Part shown: piece after piece, positions 53,240 to 61,240 of the stretch
Layout of the letters: each line of letters opens with the position of its first letter
Position numbering within the stretch: position 1 is the first letter of the stretch
Assembly (NCBI RefSeq): GCF_001179985.1
Contig: NZ_CVSI01000028.1
Span: forward strand, 1 to 64,000
DNA from: Candidatus Pelagibacter communis
Lineage (GTDB): Bacteria; Pseudomonadota; Alphaproteobacteria; Pelagibacterales; Pelagibacteraceae
Length of the DNA stretch: 64,000 bases
Direction of reading: 5' to 3'
Program-made: the position numbers and the translations under genes
The notes under the pieces: model-generated
Database searches by the model: none
Seen by the model: only the letters and a program-made list of their open reading frames with translations
What the model was told of the DNA's origin: nothing

Positions 53240-54508
53240 ATGAAAAGATTTTTAATAAATGGCCCTAATAAAGGTGTTAAGGGTGAAGTTAATGTAAGTG
53301 GTGCTAAAAATTCTTGTTTGCCTCTAATGGCAGCTTCAATTTTGTTTAAGAAAAAGGTTATTTTGAGAAATGTACCTTTTGTGAAGGATGTTTTGACCAT
53401 GAAAGATTTACTTATATCTTTAGGTTCAAAAGTTGAGCTAATAAAAGAAAAAAAAATTATTAAAATAACAAATAACAAAAAACATAAATTGATTGTTCCA
53501 TACAATTTGGTTTCTACTATGAGAGCGGGCGTTTTAACAATGGGACCTTTATTAGCCAGATATCCAAAAAGTAAAATTAGAGTCGCTTTAGGCGGAGGTT
53601 GTGCTTTAGGTATTAGAGACACTTCTTGGCATCTTTCAGGATTTAAAAGTCTTGGTGCAGATAATACTCTTAAAAGAGGTTATGTTAATATTTACTCAAA
53701 AAATGGTTTAAAAGGGAATGTTTTTAAATTTCCAAAAGTTACTGTTACGGGAAGTTCAAATTTGATTATGGCATCAGTGCTTATAAAAGGAGAACACATA
53801 ATCAAAAATATTTCAATAGAACCTGAAGTAAAAGATTTGATTAAATTTTTAAATAATTCTGGGGCACAAATAAAGTTTATAGGAAAAAGATCTATAAAAA
53901 TTCAAGGTGTTAAAGAATTTATAAATGGCGATCATACTATTATTGGTGATAGGATTGAAGCTTTTAGTTACTTATGTGTAGCTGCGATAACAAATGGAAG
54001 AATCAAAGTAAAAAAAATTGATCCCAAATACTTAAATGCAGAATTAAGAATATTAAAAAAAATCGGATACAAAATAGAAACAAATGCGAATTCAATAATG
54101 GTTTCACCAGGAAAAAAAACAAAACCTACATCAATTAAAACTGGTCCTTGGCCGCAATTTGCCACCGACAATATGCCAATCATTTTAGCAGTTTTAACAA
54201 AGGTGTCTGGAAAAAGTGTAATTGAAGAAAAAATTTTCTCCAATAGATTTATGGCAGTACCAGAATTAAAAAGAATGGGTGCAAAAATATCAATAAAAAA
54301 AAATAAGGCATTTATTATTGGACAAAAAAAATTAAATGCCGCAGATTGTATTTCATCAGATTTAAGAACTACATTTTCAATAATCTTAGGAGCAATATCG
54401 GCTGAGGGATCTTCTACAATATCTAGAATTTATCATGGTTTAAGAGGCTATGAAAACCTACAAATCAAGCTCAAAAAATTAGGTATTAAAATTAAATTAA
54501 AAAAATAA
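53240..54508 (+). CDS. murA: UDP-N-acetylglucosamine 1-carboxyvinyltransferase
   Basis: First committed step of peptidoglycan synthesis, transferring enolpyruvate to UDP-GlcNAc. The 422-residue protein starts MKRFLINGPNKGVKGEVNVS, then GAKNSCLPLMAASIL; the active-site loop reads LGGGCALGIRDTSWH with the catalytic Cys near residue 118, so fosfomycin sensitivity is expected. TDNMPIILAVLTKVSG and SSDLRTTFSIILGAISAEG follow later. Overlaps the next gene by one base. Confidence 0.97.
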   Translation: MKRFLINGPNKGVKGEVNVSGAKNSCLPLMAASILFKKKVILRNVPFVKDVLTMKDLLISLGSKVELIKEKKIIKITNNKKHKLIVPYNLVSTMRAGVLTMGPLLARYPKSKIRVALGGGCALGIRDTSWHLSGFKSLGADNTLKRGYVNIYSKNGLKGNVFKFPKVTVTGSSNLIMASVLIKGEHIIKNISIEPEVKDLIKFLNNSGAQIKFIGKRSIKIQGVKEFINGDHTIIGDRIEAFSYLCVAAITNGRIKVKKIDPKYLNAELRILKKIGYKIETNANSIMVSPGKKTKPTSIKTGPWPQFATDNMPIILAVLTKVSGKSVIEEKIFSNRFMAVPELKRMGAKISIKKNKAFIIGQKKLNAADCISSDLRTTFSIILGAISAEGSSTISRIYHGLRGYENLQIKLKKLGIKIKLKK

Positions 54509-54909
54509 TGTCCAAAAAATATTTAGCTAAAATTTTAGCAAGAGATTTGAATGGGTTAAATATGATTTCTTTATATTGTCACAAATCAATTTTAAAAATC
54601 TCAGATATTAAATTTCTAAAAAAAAATAAGATTTTTCTATTATCTTTAAAGAGAAACTCAATTAAAGCCAAAAATAAAAATAAAGTATTAAGCATATGTA
54701 AATTTGAATTTATTGATAAAGCTAGGTCAAAAAATATAAATCAATATTTATCAGAAAAAAATTTGTCACTTCTTGCTATTGATACTATTAAAACAAAAAA
54801 TGGCTTCGAATTTAATTTGTTATTTTCTAATAATGCCTTTATAACTTTATCCTCAGAAATTATAGAAGTTACACTTGAAGACTTAAAGGAAATTAAAAAT
54901 GACTTATAG
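54508..54909 (+). CDS. DUF2948 family protein
   Basis: A 133-residue protein of an alphaproteobacterial family with unknown function that is typically placed between murA and hisD, exactly as here. Visible features are LARDLNGLNMISLYCHKSILKISDI at the start, the central KFEFIDKARSKNIN, NLSLLAIDTI, and LSSEIIEVTLEDLKEI at the end. It overlaps hisD by 11 bp. Assignment rests on gene order plus the general pattern. Confidence 0.8.
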   Translation: MSKKYLAKILARDLNGLNMISLYCHKSILKISDIKFLKKNKIFLLSLKRNSIKAKNKNKVLSICKFEFIDKARSKNINQYLSEKNLSLLAIDTIKTKNGFEFNLLFSNNAFITLSSEIIEVTLEDLKEIKNDL

Positions 54910-56179
54910 ATTAGATGCCAATAGTAAAAATTTTCAAAAAGATCTAATAAAAAAAGTAAATAAAAGGTCAGTCTTTTCTTACAAGGATTATAATGTCGCA
55001 AAAAAAATTGTTTTTGATGTAAAAGAAAATGGGGATAAAGCAGTACTTAAGTATGAAAAAAAATTTAATAAAAATGATAAGCTTAAAACAAACTATAAAA
55101 ATACAATTAAAAATATCAAAAAATTAAATTCTAAAGTAAAAAAATCTATAGATTTTGCATTCCAAAGAATTTTATCATTTCATAAAAACCAAAAGTCAAA
55201 AGATATTAAATTTTCAGATAGATTAAATAACAAAATTGATTACAAGTACAAACCATTGAATTCAGTTGGGATTTATATACCTGGTGGAAATGCAAGTTTT
55301 CCATCTACTGTTTTAATGAATGCAATTCCTGCCATGCTGGCAGGTGTCAAGAGAATTGTTATTGTAAATCCTGTAAGAAACAAAGATCAAAGTGCTGCTG
55401 TTTTATACGCAGCTAAAAAATGTGGTGTAAAAGAAATTTATAGGGTGGGTGGTGCACAAGCAATAGCTGCCCTAGCTTATGGAACAAAAACAATCAAACG
55501 AGTAGATAAAATAGTCGGACCTGGAAATATTTACGTTGCAGCAGCAAAAAAAATAGTTTTTGGTGAAGTGGGTATTGATATGATCGCCGGCCCATCAGAA
55601 ATAACAGTCGTTGCGGACAAAAGTTCAAATGCAAAGTGGGTTGCAGCAGATTTAATTGGTCAAGCAGAACACGATATTAATGCTCAATGTATACTTATCT
55701 CAAAGAATAAAAAATTGATTGACAAAGTTCAAAAAGAATTAGAAATACAGTTAAAAAATTTACCACGTAAAAAAATTGCATTAGGAAGCTTAAAAAAAAA
55801 TGGTTTATTTATTTTCGCAAATTCGGATAAAAAAATTTCTGATATTATAAACATTATAGCACCAGAACATTTAGAGCTTAGTGTTGATAAATATCAATCT
55901 ATTTTAAAAAATGTAAAAAATGCGGGGTCGATTTGCACAGGAAAATATTCAGCAATGGCGGTAACTGATTATTGTGCGGGCAGTAACCACACTTTACCAA
56001 CTCACTCCTCCGCAAAATTTTTCAGCGGACTCTCTGTTTTTGATTTTTTTAAAAGAATTTCTTACATAAATATATCAAAAAAGGGTATTGAAACTATTGG
56101 TGAAAAAGTTATAAATCTTGCAACTTATGAAGGTTTAGATGGACATGCTAGATCAGTTAAATTGAGAATGGGAGAATAA
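54899..56179 (+). CDS. hisD: Histidinol dehydrogenase
   Basis: Last two oxidation steps of histidine synthesis, histidinol to histidine, NAD- and zinc-dependent. The 426-residue protein has GIYIPGGNASFPSTVLMNAIPA, YRVGGAQAIAALAYGT, DKIVGPGNIYVAAAK, DMIAGPSEI, DLIGQAEHD (zinc ligands Gln/His), IIAPEHLEL and SNHTLPTHSSAKF. Length is normal. infA follows 3 bp later. Confidence 0.97.
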   Translation: MTYRLDANSKNFQKDLIKKVNKRSVFSYKDYNVAKKIVFDVKENGDKAVLKYEKKFNKNDKLKTNYKNTIKNIKKLNSKVKKSIDFAFQRILSFHKNQKSKDIKFSDRLNNKIDYKYKPLNSVGIYIPGGNASFPSTVLMNAIPAMLAGVKRIVIVNPVRNKDQSAAVLYAAKKCGVKEIYRVGGAQAIAALAYGTKTIKRVDKIVGPGNIYVAAAKKIVFGEVGIDMIAGPSEITVVADKSSNAKWVAADLIGQAEHDINAQCILISKNKKLIDKVQKELEIQLKNLPRKKIALGSLKKNGLFIFANSDKKISDIINIIAPEHLELSVDKYQSILKNVKNAGSICTGKYSAMAVTDYCAGSNHTLPTHSSAKFFSGLSVFDFFKRISYINISKKGIETIGEKVINLATYEGLDGHARSVKLRMGE

Positions 56180-56182
56180 AAT

Positions 56183-56398
56183 TTGTCAAAGCAAGACTCT
56201 TTAGAATTTAAAGGAAAAGTTATTGATCTTTTACCTAATGCAATGTTTAGAGTAAAGCTGGAAAACAATCATATTGTAACTGCACATACTGCAGGAAAGC
56301 TAAGAAAAAATAGAATTAGGGTTTTGCAAGGAGATAACGTTACAGTAGAGGTTACCCCCTATGATTTAACAAAAGGGCGTATCATATTTAGATTTTAA
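56183..56398 (+). CDS. infA: Translation initiation factor IF-1, TTG start
   Basis: A 71-residue OB-fold initiation factor: [20 protein letters not shown], then [46 protein letters not shown], the standard IF-1 sequence (residues 23-68). The only start that gives the correct N-terminus is TTG at 56183, 12 nt after GGGAG in the hisD end; a weak start may limit the level of this factor. The tRNA-Phe gene begins 1 bp after the stop codon. Confidence 0.96.
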   Translation: MSKQDSLEFKGKVIDLLPNAMFRVKLENNHIVTAHTAGKLRKNRIRVLQGDNVTVEVTPYDLTKGRIIFRF

Positions 56399-56399
56399 T

Positions 56400-56474
56400 G
56401 GCCTTGTAGCTCAGTAGTAGAGCAGTACCCTGAAAAGGTATGTGTCGTAAGTGCGATTCTTACCAAGGCCACCA
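56400..56474 (+). tRNA. tRNA-Phe (anticodon GAA)
   Basis: Cloverleaf: acceptor GGCCTTG/CAAGGCC, D-stem GCTC/GAGC, anticodon stem GTACC/GGTAT with loop CTGAAAA (GAA at 56432-56434), T-stem GTAAG/CTTAC; discriminator A and encoded CCA (56472-56474). The D-loop AGTAGTA has A at position 18 and the T-loop TGCGATT has G at position 55, the same paired change as in tRNA-Thr here. It starts one base after the infA stop, so it is likely processed from the hisD-infA transcript. Confidence 0.95.
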
Positions 56475-56540
56475 CCAAAGTGACATTAAGTCAATTTAAA
56501 TTGCTTGCATTAAATTTAGAAATCTAATAACAACCCGTTA

Positions 56541-56555
56541 AAGCTTAATAAGCTT
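56541..56555 (+). other. Hairpin in the cspA leader
   Basis: AAGCTT (56541-56546) repeats at 56550-56555; because AAGCTT is its own reverse complement the two copies form a 6-bp hairpin with a 3-nt loop, 28 nt before the cspA start. A similar AAGCTT pair lies downstream of cspA. It could act in cold-dependent folding of the leader, but short AT-rich repeats are common here. Confidence 0.3.
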
Positions 56556-56582
56556 AAGTATAATAACTAACGAAAGAGTAAA

Positions 56583-56792
56583 ATGAGTCTAAAAGGCAAA
56601 GTAAAATGGTTCAATGGAAAAAAGGGTTACGGTTTCATTGAGCGTGAAGATAAAGAAAAAGATGTATTCGTACATGCTTCAGCTGTAAGAGAAGCAGGTT
56701 TAAGGTTCTTAAACGAAGGTGACGAGCTTACATTTGAAGTTGAAGACGGAGAAAAAGGTCCTGCCGCAGTAAAACTGCAAAAAACCTCTTAA
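56583..56792 (+). CDS. cspA: Cold-shock protein, CspA family
   Basis: A 69-residue single-stranded nucleic-acid-binding OB-fold protein. It begins [20 protein letters not shown], which includes RNP1 (KGYGFI), then RNP2 DVFVHASAV, and ends [18 protein letters not shown]. It probably acts as an RNA chaperone. The 108-bp gap after tRNA-Phe has its likely leader, with CGAAAGAG as a weak ribosome site. Downstream is a 234-bp gap with hairpins but no gene I can support. Confidence 0.95.
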   Translation: MSLKGKVKWFNGKKGYGFIEREDKEKDVFVHASAVREAGLRFLNEGDELTFEVEDGEKGPAAVKLQKTS

Positions 56793-56810
56793 TTCTAATT
56801 CATCAAAATA

Positions 56811-56859
56811 ATTGTATAGGGATAAGCAAGCTTAAAAGCTTATATTGTTCCTATACAAT
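56811..56859 (+). terminator. Long hairpin downstream of cspA
   Basis: A 10-bp perfect outer stem (ATTGTATAGG at 56811-56820 with CCTATACAAT at 56850-56859) encloses an inner 6-bp stem (ATAAGC at 56822-56827, GCTTAT at 56838-56843). T-rich sequence with seven T follows about 10 nt later (56870-56876). It lies 18 nt after the cspA stop and is the best candidate for its 3' end, as a terminator or a stabilising end; a small RNA is possible. Confidence 0.5.
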
Positions 56860-57026
56860 CAAATGTTGATTTTTTTGATTAAACTGTTAATTAAATCTCA
56901 ATGATTAAGATTATTAAAAATTTAGCATTATCTCACAGACACCATTTTCATGCTGGCTGCACGCTAGCTATTTAATCATTATATAAATTTAAAAATATCC
57001 ACAATTAGTATAAAACAAAGATAGGA
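56860..57026. other. Gene-free spacer between cspA and tRNA-His
   Basis: This AT-rich stretch has no ORF longer than about a dozen codons. It holds one GC-rich hairpin, GCTGGC (56952-56957) with GCTAGC (56963-56968), one G-U pair and a 5-nt loop, followed by TATTTAATCATT. It must contain the tRNA-His promoter; TATAAA at about 57010-57015 is a candidate -10, with a start near 57022. A small RNA with the hairpin as terminator cannot be ruled out. Confidence 0.35.
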
Positions 57027-57103
57027 GCACGGGTAGCTCAGTTGGTTAGAGCAGCGGTTTGTGGAACCGAAGGTCGACAGTTCGAATCTGTCCCCGTGTA
57101 CCA
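57027..57103 (+). tRNA. tRNA-His (anticodon GTG), no G-1, A73
   Basis: Cloverleaf: acceptor GCACGGG/CCCGTGT, D-stem GCTC/GAGC, anticodon loop TTGTGGA (GTG), T-stem GACAG/CTGTC, encoded CCA at 57101-57103. Seven, not eight, bases precede T8 and the base before is A, so the universal extra G-1 is not encoded; the top pair is G1-U72 and the discriminator is A73. This matches the unusual alphaproteobacterial tRNA-His. D-loop (GG) and T-loop (TTC) are normal. hisS starts 4 nt downstream. Confidence 0.95.
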
Positions 57104-57107
57104 AAAA

Positions 57108-58442
57108 ATGGAAAAACAAAAAAAAATAAAACCTATAAAGGAATTACCTTCAGGTTTTGAAGACAGAAAAGAAAAAGAGCTTTTAATCAGAGATTTCATA
57201 ATTTCAAAGATTAAAGAGGTAATGGTTAAGTATGGCTTTCAATATCTTGAAACCCCAAGTTTTGAATTTACTGAAAGTATAGGTAAATTTTTACCTGATA
57301 AAGAAAGGCCTGGAGAAGGTGTATTTTCTTTTAAAGACGAAAATAGGTGGTTATCTTTACGTTATGATTTAACAGCACCCTTGGCGAGATATGTTGCAAA
57401 AAATTTTAATGAAATACCAAAACCGTTTAAACGCTATCAATTAGGAACTGTTTGGAGGAATGAAAAGCCAGGACCAGGAAGATATAGAGAGTTTCTTCAG
57501 TTCGATGCTGATTATGTTGGCACAAAAAATTTACAGGCAGATGCAGAACTATGTGTAATGATATCAGAAATCTTAGAAAATTGCGGCTTAACTCAAAATG
57601 ATTATACAATTAAAATATCATCTAGGAAAATTACAGATGAATTATTTAAAAAACTAAAAATTCAGTCTCAGGAAAAAATTTCTATAATTCTTCGAGCTTT
57701 AGATAAAATAGATAGACTAGGGTGGACAGAGGCAAAAAAATTACTGGGCGAAGGCAGAAAAGATAAATCAGGAGATTATACAAAAGGGGCAGAATTAGAC
57801 GTTAAACAAATAAAAGCTATAGAAAGCTCTTTGAATGTTAACTCACCTCAGAGTGAGGATTTAAAACAAATAATAAAAATCTTTAAAGATTATAAATTTG
57901 ATAACTATAAGTTTGATCCTTCGGTAATAAGAGGTTTAGAGTACTACACAGGCCCAATATTTGAAGTTAATCTAAATTTCAGTGTAAAAAATTTAAAGGG
58001 ACAAGTTATTCAATTTGGATCAATAGGTGGTGGAGGGAGATACGATAATTTAGTAAGCAATTTTGGTAATCTTGATTATCCAGCAACTGGCATATCAGTA
58101 GGTATAGATAGACTTGTGTTTGCACTGATGCAAAAAAAAGAATTTGATTTAAAAGTTACGCGCCCTGTAATGATTAGTATCTTTGATCAAAATAATATGA
58201 AAAAATACATAGAAATACTTAAGAAACTAAGATCAGAAAATATCAGTTCAGAGATTTATCCTGGTGAGGGTAAAATAAAAAAACAAATGGAATACGCTAA
58301 TAGAATTAGTTCTCCATGTGTAATTTTTGCCGGCGAAGAAGAAATTAAAAACTCAGAAGTCAAAATAAAAGATCTTAGAACTGGAAAAGAAACTAATATT
58401 AAAAATGAGAAAATGGTAAATGAAATCAAAAAAATTATCTGA
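57108..58442 (+). CDS. hisS: Histidyl-tRNA synthetase
   Basis: Class II synthetase charging tRNA-His. The protein is about 444 residues from ATG 57108; earlier in-frame starts lie inside the tRNA gene and are excluded. Motif 1 region: YLETPSFEFTE; motif 2: FKRYQLGTVWRNEKPGPGRYREFLQFDADY; histidine-binding: RGLEYYTGPIFE; motif 3: GGGGRYDNL and GISVGIDRLVFAL; anticodon domain at the C-terminus. There is no ribosome-binding site: only AAAA separates CCA and ATG. It overlaps hisZ by 23 bp. A co-evolved enzyme for G-1-less tRNA is expected. Confidence 0.95.
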   Translation: MEKQKKIKPIKELPSGFEDRKEKELLIRDFIISKIKEVMVKYGFQYLETPSFEFTESIGKFLPDKERPGEGVFSFKDENRWLSLRYDLTAPLARYVAKNFNEIPKPFKRYQLGTVWRNEKPGPGRYREFLQFDADYVGTKNLQADAELCVMISEILENCGLTQNDYTIKISSRKITDELFKKLKIQSQEKISIILRALDKIDRLGWTEAKKLLGEGRKDKSGDYTKGAELDVKQIKAIESSLNVNSPQSEDLKQIIKIFKDYKFDNYKFDPSVIRGLEYYTGPIFEVNLNFSVKNLKGQVIQFGSIGGGGRYDNLVSNFGNLDYPATGISVGIDRLVFALMQKKEFDLKVTRPVMISIFDQNNMKKYIEILKKLRSENISSEIYPGEGKIKKQMEYANRISSPCVIFAGEEEIKNSEVKIKDLRTGKETNIKNEKMVNEIKKII

Positions 58443-59472
58443 AAATATATTAAGATTAATAAAATCAGAAGGTTTTAAGTATATTAATTTAGATACTGTA
58501 ATAGAAACTAACCATATTGTTGAAAGATCTGGTGAGTCATTTAGACGTTTCATTTTCTCTTTTAATGATCAGAAAGGTAATGAAATTTGTCTTAGACCAG
58601 ACTTAACAATTGCATCATGTCTAAAATATTTAAATGAGAAAAATAAAGCATCCAAAAAAGTATTCTACAGTGGACAAGCTTATAGAAAAACTCAAAGATT
58701 ATCAGATAATATAATAAGAAATCAAATTGGTTTTGAAATTATCGGCTCTAAGAAGGAAAAAGATGATGATAAAAAAATTATTAACACAGCAGTTAAATCA
58801 TTATCAAAAGTAAAATTTTCATCGGGTGTTTTAACTATCGGAAATATCGAAATATTTAAACTTCTATTGAATAAATTGGATATTCCTAAAAGATGGAGAT
58901 TGAGACTACAAAGACATTTTTGGAGAGAAAAATATTTTAACGATTTGTTAAAAAGACTAGAAACTAATTCTGATGTAGATCCAACAATTGTTGAAATAGA
59001 TAAAAAAAAATATGAAGTAATGCTTAAACAAAAACAATCAAAAATTATTGCTGGAAGGTCACTAAATGAGATTCTAAACAGATTTAATAATAAGATAAAT
59101 GATCCAAGAAGGCCCCAAAAAGGCAAAAATGTCGTAAAAATAATAAAAGAGTTTCTTAAAATAGATTGTCCAATCAGTGAAGCATTTAACAAATTAAATC
59201 TTTTTTTTAAAAAATATAAAATTAATTTAAGAGTAGAAAAAAAATATTTCCCAATCTCTAAAAATAAATTTTCAAGATTAAATGTAAAATATTCAGCTTC
59301 TTTTGGCAGACAATTAGAATATTACACAGGTTTAGTCTTCAAAATTGATATTAAAATTAAATCAAATAAAATTAACATTATTAATGGTGGACGATACGAT
59401 AATCTTATTGGTGATCTTGGATCAAATAAAAAAATACCAGCAGTTGGAGCAGCTATAAATTTAAATGATTAA
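58420..59472 (+). CDS. hisZ: ATP phosphoribosyltransferase regulatory subunit HisZ
   Basis: HisRS-like protein without aminoacylation that activates short-form HisG. The 350-residue protein keeps class II core traces (SFRRFIFSFND, ICLRPDLTIASC, FYSGQAYRKTQR, ASFGRQLEYYTGLVFKID, NGGRYDNLIGDL, PAVGAAINL) but has no anticodon-binding domain. It sits between its paralogue hisS and hisG and overlaps both (23 and 8 bp). The pair hisZ-hisG is required in bacteria with short HisG. Confidence 0.93.
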   Translation: MKSKKLSENILRLIKSEGFKYINLDTVIETNHIVERSGESFRRFIFSFNDQKGNEICLRPDLTIASCLKYLNEKNKASKKVFYSGQAYRKTQRLSDNIIRNQIGFEIIGSKKEKDDDKKIINTAVKSLSKVKFSSGVLTIGNIEIFKLLLNKLDIPKRWRLRLQRHFWREKYFNDLLKRLETNSDVDPTIVEIDKKKYEVMLKQKQSKIIAGRSLNEILNRFNNKINDPRRPQKGKNVVKIIKEFLKIDCPISEAFNKLNLFFKKYKINLRVEKKYFPISKNKFSRLNVKYSASFGRQLEYYTGLVFKIDIKIKSNKINIINGGRYDNLIGDLGSNKKIPAVGAAINLND

Positions 59473-60148
59473 TATTGGAATTCCCAGTAAAGGTAGATTA
59501 AGAAAAGATATATTAAAAATTTTTTCTAAAAATAATTTAAAACTTAAATCTGAAAGAGGAGAGAGAGACTTATTAGGATCTTTAAAAGGATATAAAAATA
59601 TAAATATTACTTACTTACATGCGAGAGAAATTGTTGAAAGATTAGGAGATGGAACTTTGGATATTGGTTTTTCAGGGTTTGATTTATTAAAAGAAAGTAC
59701 AATTAATGTACAAAAAAAAATAATAGTGAAAAAAAAATATACTTTTGGTAAAGCCAATTTAGTAATTGCTATTCCTGATGATTGGATTGATGTTCAAACA
59801 ATAGCTGACTTGGAAGAAATTGCATTTGAGTTTAAAGAAAAAAAAAAAACTAGATTAAGAGTAGCTACAAAGTATCCAAATTTAACAACAAATTTTATGT
59901 TTGAAAGAGGTGTTACACAATTTAAAATTGTAAAGAGTCTTGGTGCAACAGAAATATATCCATTCACAAGTTCTTCAGAAATTATAACAGATATCACCTC
60001 TACAGGTGAAACTTTAAGAGCTAATAATTTAAGAATATTGAAAGACGGAGTAATACTTAAATCTCAAGCATGTTTAATGATTTCCCAAAAAAGCCAAAAA
60101 AAGAAAGGTGTTTTTAATATTATAAATAAACTTAATAAAATTGTATAG
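59465..60148 (+). CDS. hisG: ATP phosphoribosyltransferase, short form
   Basis: First step of histidine synthesis, joining ATP and PRPP. The 227-residue length shows the short form (the long form of about 300 residues has an extra regulatory domain), so it depends on HisZ. Motifs: INIGIPSKGRLRKD, DLLGSLKGY, FSGFDLLKES, RVATKYPNLT, EIYPFTSSSEIITDITSTGETLRANNL (PRPP loop within, residues 164-190). Overlaps hisZ by 8 bp. Confidence 0.95.
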   Translation: MINIGIPSKGRLRKDILKIFSKNNLKLKSERGERDLLGSLKGYKNINITYLHAREIVERLGDGTLDIGFSGFDLLKESTINVQKKIIVKKKYTFGKANLVIAIPDDWIDVQTIADLEEIAFEFKEKKKTRLRVATKYPNLTTNFMFERGVTQFKIVKSLGATEIYPFTSSSEIITDITSTGETLRANNLRILKDGVILKSQACLMISQKSQKKKGVFNIINKLNKIV

Positions 60149-60149
60149 T

Positions 60150-61205
60150 ATGGGCATGGATTCGTTACTTACAATTTTAATTATTATCTTGCTTCTTGCT
60201 AATTTTTTAGCAATTTTATTTCTCATCAAGCGTAAATACCCTTATCTTGTTAATAATGAGCAAATTTTTAAAGATGAATTAAGTTCTTTAAAAAATACAT
60301 TTAGCCAATCTTTTGGGTCAATGAGTAAAGAAATAGCAAAAGATATGACAGGAGCTCTTACAAAAGTTGATGAAAAAGTATCAGTTTTTAATCAACAAGT
60401 AAGCGAATTAAATAAAAGCCAAGATAACTTTAGTAGAATTTTAAGTGGGGTAAAATCATACGGAACTCTTGCGGAATTTGGATTAGGTGCACTCCTAAAA
60501 GATTTGTTACCAGCATCTCAATATGTCGCGAATGCTAAAATGAAAGAGGACACCTCAGAAACAGTAGAGTTCGCTATTAAGCTTCAAGATGTAATGTTGC
60601 CAATTGATAGTCACTGGCCTGTTGAAAAATATAAAGCAATTGATGATGCATATAATGCTAATGACAAAGATGCACAAGCAGAGGCAAGAAAAGATTTAGC
60701 ATCAGCGTTTAGATTGAAAGCTAAAAATGTTAACGCAAAATATATAGCACCCCCGAAAAGTACAGATTTTGCAATAGTTTATGTTCCAACTGAGGGTTTA
60801 TTCTCAGAACTCTCTAGTTACAGAGATCCTAAAACTAAAGAGCTGCTTTTGCAGGAATTAAGAACCAAATATAAGGTTACAATTTCTGGCCCTAACACTT
60901 TGTCTGCTTTATTACAATCCTATTATTTAGGATTTCAAACACTAAAAGTTCAAAAACATGCTACACAAATTTATAATGATTTAAGAAATATAAGTTCTAG
61001 ATTTGAAAAACATTTTGATGGAATAAAAGAACTTAGAAAAAAACTGGAGCAAGCTATGCAAGCCACCGATAGTTTTGGAAGAGATGCAAGATCTATAATG
61101 AATACCTTAGGAAATATCAAAGATCCCGAACAAGTTGAAATAGCGTCAAAAAATGAGAATGTTGAAAAATTAAATATACCAACTTCAAAACAAGCTAAAA
61201 ACTAA
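60150..61205 (+). CDS. rmuC: DNA recombination protein RmuC
   Basis: The 351-residue protein has an N-terminal membrane helix (LLTILIIILLLANFLAILFLI), a coiled-coil stretch (about residues 35-95), and the RmuC nuclease-like domain: GTLAEFGLGALLKDLLP, EFAIKLQDVMLPIDSHWP, DFAIVYVPTEGLFSEL, ISGPNTLSALLQSYYLGFQTL. RmuC limits inversions and rearrangements in E. coli; the molecular activity is uncertain. ATG 60150 is used; ATG 60156 is also possible. It starts 2 bp after the hisG stop. Confidence 0.92.
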   Translation: MGMDSLLTILIIILLLANFLAILFLIKRKYPYLVNNEQIFKDELSSLKNTFSQSFGSMSKEIAKDMTGALTKVDEKVSVFNQQVSELNKSQDNFSRILSGVKSYGTLAEFGLGALLKDLLPASQYVANAKMKEDTSETVEFAIKLQDVMLPIDSHWPVEKYKAIDDAYNANDKDAQAEARKDLASAFRLKAKNVNAKYIAPPKSTDFAIVYVPTEGLFSELSSYRDPKTKELLLQELRTKYKVTISGPNTLSALLQSYYLGFQTLKVQKHATQIYNDLRNISSRFEKHFDGIKELRKKLEQAMQATDSFGRDARSIMNTLGNIKDPEQVEIASKNENVEKLNIPTSKQAKN

Positions 61206-61240
61206 TTTAAATTATTTTAAATAGCTCTATAAATGACTTG

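Noticed and set aside
56861-56905. Tiny ORF after cspA starting at an ATG in the T-rich stretch
   Set aside because: About 13 codons of low-complexity Leu/Ile/Phe; no ribosome site.
57042-57107. Upstream start of hisS inside the tRNA-His gene
   Set aside because: The 22 extra codons are the tRNA sequence itself and do not resemble any HisRS N-terminus.
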